Assembly (NCBI GenBank): GCA_030248135.1
Contig: JASANC010004796.1
Coordinates: 1 to 47,288, forward strand
Source: Theristus sp. LFF4_11
Taxonomy: Eukaryota > Nematoda > Chromadorea > Monhysterida > Xyalidae
Direction: 5' to 3'
Length of the DNA: 47,288 bases
Made by a program: the position numbers and the translations under genes. Below are positions 40,776 through 47,288 of the stretch, piece after piece. The stretch's first letter is position 1; each line of letters opens with the position of its first letter. Under the pieces are notes generated by a model that did no database searches, was not told the DNA's origin, and was given only the letters and a program-made list of their open reading frames with translations.

Positions 40776-41023
40776 GTACGTTTTGCATGCATGTGATTTC
40801 AAATCGATTACTTTATTACTGAAGAACGTTTACGCCTCAGCATACTCATAGCATTGTATATACATATTATTAATACTTTTACATTGGTTTTTGGCCAACA
40901 AAGAATCGATTGCAGCGGCGAATCCAGTACATCTGTATACAAATTCAACCAACAAGGACAGGAGTGAAATTATTCGGCACAAACACAACACAGCATACAC
41001 TTGTAGACGCTGTGTGCGTGTGA

Positions 41024-41290
41024 ACACAGTTCTGCGGACGAAGAAACACAGTCGATATTGCAGATCGTCTCAAGCAACAATACATCACCAACAACTTTAT
41101 TATTGTTGATAATGAATCTCATCAACATGAAAAACTAGCTCCACCGATCGCAAACCATCAGCACTCGGAACAGCAATTGGCGGACTTGTCGACAAATTCT
41201 ACTATCAAAACCTACCATACATGTATGCTACAAGAGTCTCAGCATGAAACGCTTTCGGACGCTATTCTACAATGGATTGATGACAATTGA
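41024..41290 (+). other. Open frame overlapping the start of CP2
   Basis: An 88-codon stop-free frame without an early ATG. A possible acceptor GTCGATATTGCAG ends at 41063, after which it reads RLKQQYITNNFIIVDNESHQ and finishes DAILQWIDDN before a TGA. Composition looks protein-like. It overlaps CP2 exon 1 in another frame and could be the last exon of an upstream gene, a chance frame, or part of the CP2 leader. Confidence 0.25.
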
Positions 41291-44200
41291 CAGTCGGCAA
41301 TTGTGGTCATTTTTTGTGCTCCTACCTGTACTGACACAGCAGTCCAGATGCCTCGACATTTCGCTCGGCCAAATAAACGAAGCAGAAGCCGTTCTGTCAA
41401 CGCCCAACAGTGCTTTGATTACAATTCTAACTAACTATTCAACATCGGACACGTCGTCACAAAAGTCGTACGTTTTTTAGCTTTTTTTAATCACAGAAAC
41501 AAAACATCAAAACGAAAGGCACACCTGTGTATTGTGGAAATTGTAATTGACTCCAATCAAAACATGGAAATATTCGATTAACTCATTTCTTTAACAGGTC
41601 ATATCAAGTGTTCCGTGCCACTCCACTGAATGCAAGACAACTTGCCATTTTAAAGTATCTCGCTGCTAGAGATGATCAATTTGATTTGGACTTCTGGAAA
41701 GGACCGACTGGCGTTGGTGGCCAAGTGGATATTATGGTGCCCCCAAACGTCCCGTTAGAACAATTACTTAACAATGCATCGATACCATACAATATCACTA
41801 TTACCGATGTTGAACGGTGCGTCATTATTACAAAATACAAAATGTACACGTTCACAAACTCATGTACAGGTTGGGTAAAAAGGCTAATTTAAAATTGTTC
41901 GTTCTCGTCACCGCTAAAAGATATTGAGCTGAAACTTCAAACACTCGCCCAATGTGGCCGCGGTCATGCGGTTTGCAATCAAACCATCTCAGCGTCTCGC
42001 AAAAACCACAGGCACAATGCAACATTAATCATTGGTTTTAATTTCATTGTGGTATCACTTTTTTAATGATTCTGCAACACAATGAATTTGCAGACTTGGA
42101 AAGGAAATTCATTTTCATGTATGATGCGGCTATGTAAAATTGCTAGAGTGAAACTGTCGGATTTCAGGTACTTGGGCCACTTCCATCTATTCTGAATTTT
42201 AATTCTTGCATCACTGACTGTGACTGCCATTATATCTACATACGGGAGCACTGAGTCGCAGAAGCAACAAAAAAATATTTTGTTTTAAAACGTTCAAAAA
42301 AGTTGCTGACCACCATAGGTTAATCAATTAAGTCACTGTTTCTAGCTACATTTGAACGTATAAGAAGACATACTGTAAATCATAAGCTCCAAACGTGCTT
42401 CAAGTTTCAACTCATAATATCTCGTGCTGGTAGAGAGAACGAGCCATTTTAATTTGTATCTTTTTTGTTTCACCCTGTCAATCAGCTGGTATCATGAAGA
42501 AACTTTTGTGGAATCTTTCAGCATGTTGTTAAGATAAAAGCTTCAAATAAAGTTTAGTGTTGTCATTACAGGATTACATGTGATTACATGCGTTTTTACA
42601 CATTCTAGATTACTACAAGAAAGGCTGCTGAAAAAAGCACTACGAACGGCGGGATTTGGTCCGAGACTACGAGACGATTCCGTGAGAACGCCTCGATACA
42701 ACTTACACGAATATGGAGGCTATGACGACGTGAATACAATACAAAGTTTCTTTCTTCATAATTATCATTATCGTTCTTCATGATCACAAGCAAAAATTTT
42801 TTGCAAAAAAATAAATTCTGGTTCACATTTTAACGGTAAATTGCTCAACCTGCAGATACGTAAATACTTGCAAGATGTTGAAGAGCACTATTCCAACATT
42901 GCGCAGCTAACTACAATAGGGTGGTCCCATGAAAGACGACCAATTTTGACATTGAAGGTCAGTCTAAAAACATTTTGATTCATAATTTTAAAAATGAAGA
43001 AACTCGCAATGTAACATAAATCTACAAAGTTTTTTACAGCCCTAAAGTATTCTTAAAGTTACACGTGAGGCCAGAAAGTATCTGTATTAAATTACACCTT
43101 TGAAAGAGCTAACGCAACCAACATGTAATATTTTGAATCGACAGTTGGGAAATCCCGCAACGAGCTATATCAAACCAGCAGTTTGGATTGATGGCGGAAT
43201 ACATGCGCGAGAATGGGCCGCTCCACACACTGCCATGTACTTCATTCACCAGGTAAAGAGTTACCATCGAAGAATAACATGACTTCAACATAGTCGCTAT
43301 ACTGAAATTAATCTGCTTTTTTAAATGAAATGTATTGTAATTTATATTTTATCAGTAGCTGGTCTCACGGTACGGCTTCGATAACGAAATCACACATATG
43401 CTCGATTCACTGAACATCTATATCACGCCAGTGGTCAATCCTGACGGCTACGAATACACCAGATCATCATTACAACCAAAGGTTGCCGAGCGGAAGTATT
43501 TGGTAACTGTTGTGGGCTGGTGCGCAACAATTCTTTTAAACATCCAGATTAGATTATGGCGAAAGAATAGATCTCCGGAAGAATGTCGCGTTGACCGCTG
43601 GGGAAGAAAACGATGCTGCCAGGGCGTTGACCTAAACCGAAATTTCCAATTTTTCTGGGGCCGTAAGTGAGCGGCGAATTTTGTATTCTGTTGTAAAATT
43701 TCTACGCTGTTTGAAATTTGTCTATGCGGTAGTACTGGAGACGAAATTTATAGAATACTGTGTCAACACAAATATTCAGTTTTACAAGGAGCATTTCTTT
43801 AGAAACAGGCAGCAGTGACCATCCTTGTTCTGAGATTTATGCTGGCAAAAGTGCGTTTAGTGAGCCCGAAGCGACAGCTGTACGTGACATGCTAATGTCA
43901 CATCGATTGCGGGACTAAAGTGCACGCCTTCATAACAATGCACACTTACTCACAAATTTGGATCCATCCTTACGGACATCGGGTTCGAGATTACCCAAGT
44001 GACAAAGATGATTTGGTTGGTCATTCCTTTTATTTAGAACGTTTTTTAACATTGTGTCCGCATAATACGTGTATACTTATAATCCAAATAAAACAATACC
44101 AAATTCAGAAAAAGGTTGCAGTGCGTGCGGCGCAAGCCCTGAAGTCACTTTACGGAACTGAATACATTGTTGGCAGCGGAGCGGATACTTTGTGTAAGTT

Positions 44201-45131
44201 TTCTACCAAGAGTTCATACTTTTCAATCTTTTTACTCTGCCTACTTTGGTTTTTATAGTGCCTGATACAAGTTGTAATCATAATTTAAGATCCAGCCTCT
44301 GGAGGCTCGGATGATTGGGCGAAGGCAGTCGGCCGGAGTAAAATACGTTTACTTGCTTGAACTTAGACCGGATGAACGACGTTTGTTTGATTTTCAACGT
44401 TTTTCGTTGATTTACGGTTAGTCTAAAATTAATTTTGGGATTTCTAACGTTCACAGAATGGGACGGTTTTATCTTGGACGAAGCTGAGTTAATACCAACT
44501 GGTCGCGAGACGTGGGAAGGCGTGAAAGTGGTTATCGAACAAGTGATGAATGACAACAATTTATTGCGGCAAGGTACGAACAGAAGGTATGCATGCGCAC
44601 GTCTCCGTTAAAGATGCATGACATAACACTGGACAATGACGCTCTAATTTATCTAATCGTCAATTTCATTTAATCACTATTTTTGCACATAGAACTTACT
44701 GGAGACGAATTTTTGTTCGCCAACCTTTCTATTTCTACGCAGGTATAGTTTGATAGAAATCGCCCGAGTATTTGGTAGTACATGTATATTTGTCTGGTGT
44801 AGTGTTTAGTTGATCACCAATTAAACGCATGAATGAAGCATGACAAATCACCAATCGTTACCCGCATACACGTACCCGTACGTAAGACATTTCTGACGTT
44901 TTCTATATGATGAAAAAGTGTGGATTCATTTTAGACCGCGCTCACGCAGCCTCCGGTGGTCAAGATCGACGGCCAAATAACAACCGCAGCAATGGCGTTA
45001 ACTGTTTTGATTTGCGTTACGCTTGTCGTGAATGGGCCGGCTCTAATGTACGTCTATGCCGCTCAATGAAACATTTCATGAGCGCACAATGTCCGTTAAC
45101 TTGTGGCTTCTGTTCTCGTGATCCTAGATAG
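41244..45131 (+). CDS. M14 carboxypeptidase CP2 with one ShKT domain; two frame breaks
   Basis: Tandem paralogue of CP1. Segments: 41244-41467, 41598-41816, 42609-42729, 42856-42957, 43145-43252, 43359-43481, 43548-43662, 43803-44015, 44109-44193, 44290-44380, 44457-44573 and 44935-45131. A hydrophobic leader (LWSFFVLLPVLTQQ; a second ATG at 41280 gives a better signal peptide) precedes the propeptide (FWKGPTGVGGQVDIMV) and peptidase domain ([55 protein letters not shown]). All zinc and catalytic residues are present, and Asp at the CPA-255 position again predicts Lys/Arg specificity. One ShKT domain (NCFDLRYACREWAG...) ends it. One extra base near 43916 (GAC then TAA) and another near 44331 break the frame; every splice site is intact. 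It is either a young pseudogene or carries two sequence errors. A 66-bp in-frame gap (43482-43547) is treated as an intron. Confidence 0.8.
41865..42478. mobile_element. Family E element in CP2 intron 2
   Basis: TACAGGTTGGGTAAAAAG at the left pairs with the complement of CTTTTTTGTTTCACCCTGT at the right. The pairing extends through GTTCGTTCTC against GAGAGAACGAGCC and TGAGCTGAAACTTCAAACAC against its partner. No transposase remains, and a family B copy is inserted inside. Confidence 0.7.
42085..42275. mobile_element. Family B MITE nested in a family E element
   Basis: CATTTTCATGTATGATGCGG, CCATCTATTCTGAATTTTAA and GAGCACTGAGTCGCAGAAGC correspond to the family B core and right end. It is more diverged than the CP1 copies. 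Confidence 0.5.
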
Positions 45132-45205
45132 CAGTCGCTGCTGCGAAGCTTACGTCTCTTTTTACGTAGTTTTGTCTTTGTGATGTACATACATTGTATA
45201 CCTAT

Positions 45206-45367
45206 ACAGTCTAACTCTATAATACAGATCAGCTAGCTGACTGGTTGGTGATCTCGTGGATGCATGGATTGATTCTATGCGAACCAAACTCCGCCCCCAC
45301 AGCAATTCATGCACAGAATGCATGCATCAACAATCAGCTAGTTGGATATGTTATAGAGTTAGATTGT
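45206..45367. mobile_element. Family C MITE downstream of CP2
   Basis: ACAGTCTAACTCTATAA at the left and TTATAGAGTTAGATTGT at the right are near-perfect inverted repeats. Inner arms GATCAGCTAGCTGACTGG and CAATCAGCTAGTTGG also pair. Non-coding. Confidence 0.85.
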
Positions 45368-45655
45368 GAATACTAATGAACAAAGGTTTTTGTAGTCAAT
45401 AGCTCACTTTCTATGTCAATTTAGTTTATTAGAAATGAAAACAAAACGTTAAAAAGACTCCTAAATGGCAGCCATCTAAATATCTGGATAAAAAACCGGC
45501 AAATTTTGCCGAAAAGCTAAACGGCGAAACGGCAATACTGTTATGTGAGTGTTGCACAAGTAGAACATTCCGCCAGGTTTAGATTAAATTGTTTTCTTTC
45601 TTCTTCCAATCACAATTGTTTTTGATTCGCCAGACAACAGGTGAACCGATAATTG
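45368..45655. other. Intergenic stretch
   Basis: A/T-rich, no gene recognised. It would contain the 3' UTR of the minus-strand gene model that ends at 45656. Confidence 0.3.
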
Positions 45656-46630
45656 TTATTGGTTTGAACGCCTTGCGTTCTTGTTTAAAAATCTTGGATC
45701 AATGATCTGCTTATACATGAATTTCGGGGGAATTATTTTTGAAATACTATTGCTTGGAAATATGCCAATTTTTGAAACATCAAAGTGTTTTAGGCCTAGC
45801 CAGTGTACTTTATTTGTGAAAGTGATGCGCCTTAGTTTGAAACTTCTACGAAACTTTTCCATCCGCTCTGCTGGTGTCAAGTGCAAACGGTGCTGCAAAC
45901 CACAACGATCGTTAACATGATTATTAAAATCAGAATGACCAAAAATTAACACGTCAATCAGCAAGATCAATTTACAACAATGATGCTTCAGAGTCGCAAG
46001 ACAACAATAGAGTGGCGATTAGCAGAATAGCCCCGCCCGAACCCAACGAAAACAACGCTCTTATATCCGCCCGACACTACCCGACAAGCAGCTTAGCTGT
46101 CCACAGCCACATGCCATGCACCGTTCCGCAAAACAGACTACAATGACAATGACGCAAGAAGTATCAGATAGCGAGGCTAAAAAAGGGTACATTACATGTT
46201 TATCTCTACAGTCTAACTTTATAACATATCCATTGTAGCTGATTGGTTGATGCATGCATTCTGTGCATCGATTGCATAGAATCCATGCATCACGTGCCAC
46301 CAACCAATCAGCGGTTGGATATGTTATAGTTTAGACTGTACGTAGGTTACACAAATCAATAATACCTTACTACTATTTTCAAGCTAAAATCGGTTTTTAT
46401 AAAAAATGAAATGATTTAAAATTGAAATGAAAAAAGGTACTCTCAGTCGGTTCTTCCAGTGAAATATAATCACTTTGCTAACCGAGCAACTGGAACTTTT
46501 GTACGTTAGGTCGAAGTTCTCGATAACGTCCTAGTATTCGTCCTGAACGGACTGAAAGCACATTGGCGATTTGTATTTCAATAAGCAACGCATATTCACA
46601 CTTACAAGCAGACGATGGTGACGATGACAT
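45656..46630 (-). CDS. Possible small four-exon gene, function unknown
   Basis: Proposed minus-strand exons 46630-46606, 46551-46483, 46176-46142 and 45892-45656; phases agree and give 121 aa. The leader before the ATG has an acceptor at GCGTTTTCAG (exon from 46721), the first donor is CTT|GTAAGT, and acceptors are CTTTCAG, TTTTTTAG and GTTTGCAG. The product starts MSSSPSSA and continues RSGRILGRYRELRPNVQKF, an Arg/Ser-rich start that could be a mitochondrial targeting sequence. The last exon (HRLHLTPAERMEKFRRSFKL to IIDPRFLNKNARRSNQ) is basic and looks like true coding sequence. I do not recognise the family. The 35-bp third exon is the weakest part of the model. A family C element lies in intron 2. 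Confidence 0.35.
46208..46339. mobile_element. Family C MITE in an intron of the unknown gene
   Basis: ACAGTCTAACTTTATAACAT plus ATCCATTGTAGCTGATTGG at the left pairs with CCAATCAGCGGTTGGATATG plus TTATAGTTTAGACTGT at the right. With ATGCATGCATTCTGTGCAT in the middle the whole 132-bp unit can fold into one hairpin. Confidence 0.85.
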
Positions 46631-46721
46631 AAAACGCCTGATGGCAGCACGGCTACTTTGGTGCAAGTTCACCCATGTTCTTGTCGGGCACCGCAACTCG
46701 ATTCGGTTTCGGCTTTAACTC

Positions 46722-47288
46722 CTGAAAACGCAACTGCAAATATCAATTCTTGGGCAATGTTGATTTAGCTACAAAAATAGATTGAACAAACTTGAACGAT
46801 ATTCAATTTCACGGTGTATCACAACCGTAACGATATCAACAAAACAAAAACCACCACGGCTCCCACAATTACAGTAACAGTTCATTCCACAACCACTTTA
46901 ATTTGCATAAATTTTCACGGCATACCAGTAACCAGAATGAAAACAATAGGTGATATCAGAAAACACCAGTAAAAACAACATTAACAACAATCATCCAAGT
47001 CAATACTTCAAGAATGACCACTGAGCACCATATCAACACTGCGCATTGACAAAACATCGCTCATTGCAGTACAGAAGTTCAGACAGTAAAAAACAGATCA
47101 TAATCGAATTTGATTTGTCGTGAGAAAGTTCAGACACATCGGTAGACCCGACGATGCAATTGAGATAATAGAGCACTGAAGAAACAAAGTTAAAAACTGG
47201 AATGCAAAAAAACGATTGTCCAAATTCAACGTCACCATCAGCGTGCATTGTTGGTGTTCTGCTGTTGACGCAGTGTTTTGTCGAGCGG
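46722..47288. other. Right edge of the window, no gene recognised
   Basis: A/T-rich, with no supported coding frame on either strand. It may be intron or promoter of the minus-strand gene ending at 45656. Confidence 0.3.

Overview
The window is a piece of a nuclear metazoan genome, most likely a nematode. Four genes with short introns (mostly 54-130 bp, some grown to several kb by transposons) can be assembled exon by exon. The gene types fit a nematode: a ZP-domain (cuticlin-like) membrane protein, two secreted M14 carboxypeptidases ending in ShKT domains, a MEF2 factor whose MADS box carries the nematode-like Q12, and a Teashirt-type zinc-finger factor. None is fully visible as a single open frame. 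The models below rest on splice signals, matching intron phases and family motifs.

Layout. 1-2.5 kb: repeats upstream of a plus-strand teashirt-like gene (2590-9416, 5 coding exons, 527 aa, with a 4.9 kb first intron holding a perfect (GTT)32 tract). 9.4-13.9 kb: gene-poor, with a fold-back element and a mariner-like non-autonomous element. 13979-19424, minus: a complete mef2 gene in 10 coding exons (369 aa). 19.4-27.1 kb: no protein gene seen; a tRNA-derived SINE-like remnant, a CA/TG-rich GC-richer block and another mariner-like element. 27132-28777, minus: a ZP-domain protein (499 aa). 31261-37545, plus: pro-carboxypeptidase CP1 (12 exons, 555 aa, two ShKT domains). 41244-45131, plus: its tandem paralogue CP2 (one ShKT domain, two single-base frame breaks). 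45656-46630, minus: a possible small four-exon gene of unknown function.

The non-coding DNA is dominated by a few small inverted-repeat families, named here A to F. A has TIR TGTACGGTATGGCCG. B is palindromic with TIR TATTATCTTTT. C has TIR ACAGTCTAACTCTATAA. D has TIR AAACGTGTCC. E is mariner/IS630-like with TIR TACAGGGTG. F has TIR TTAAGGCGCGTTTA. They sit repeatedly inside introns of mef2, CP1 and CP2, are nested in each other, and in CP1 a family-B copy begins inside a splice donor.

The genes do not form a pathway. The two transcription factors are muscle/neural and patterning regulators; the ZP protein and ShKT carboxypeptidases are secretory or cuticle-type products. The tandem carboxypeptidases share exon sizes and a predicted B-type (Lys/Arg) specificity, so they arose by local duplication. 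All homology statements come from reading motifs, not from searches.
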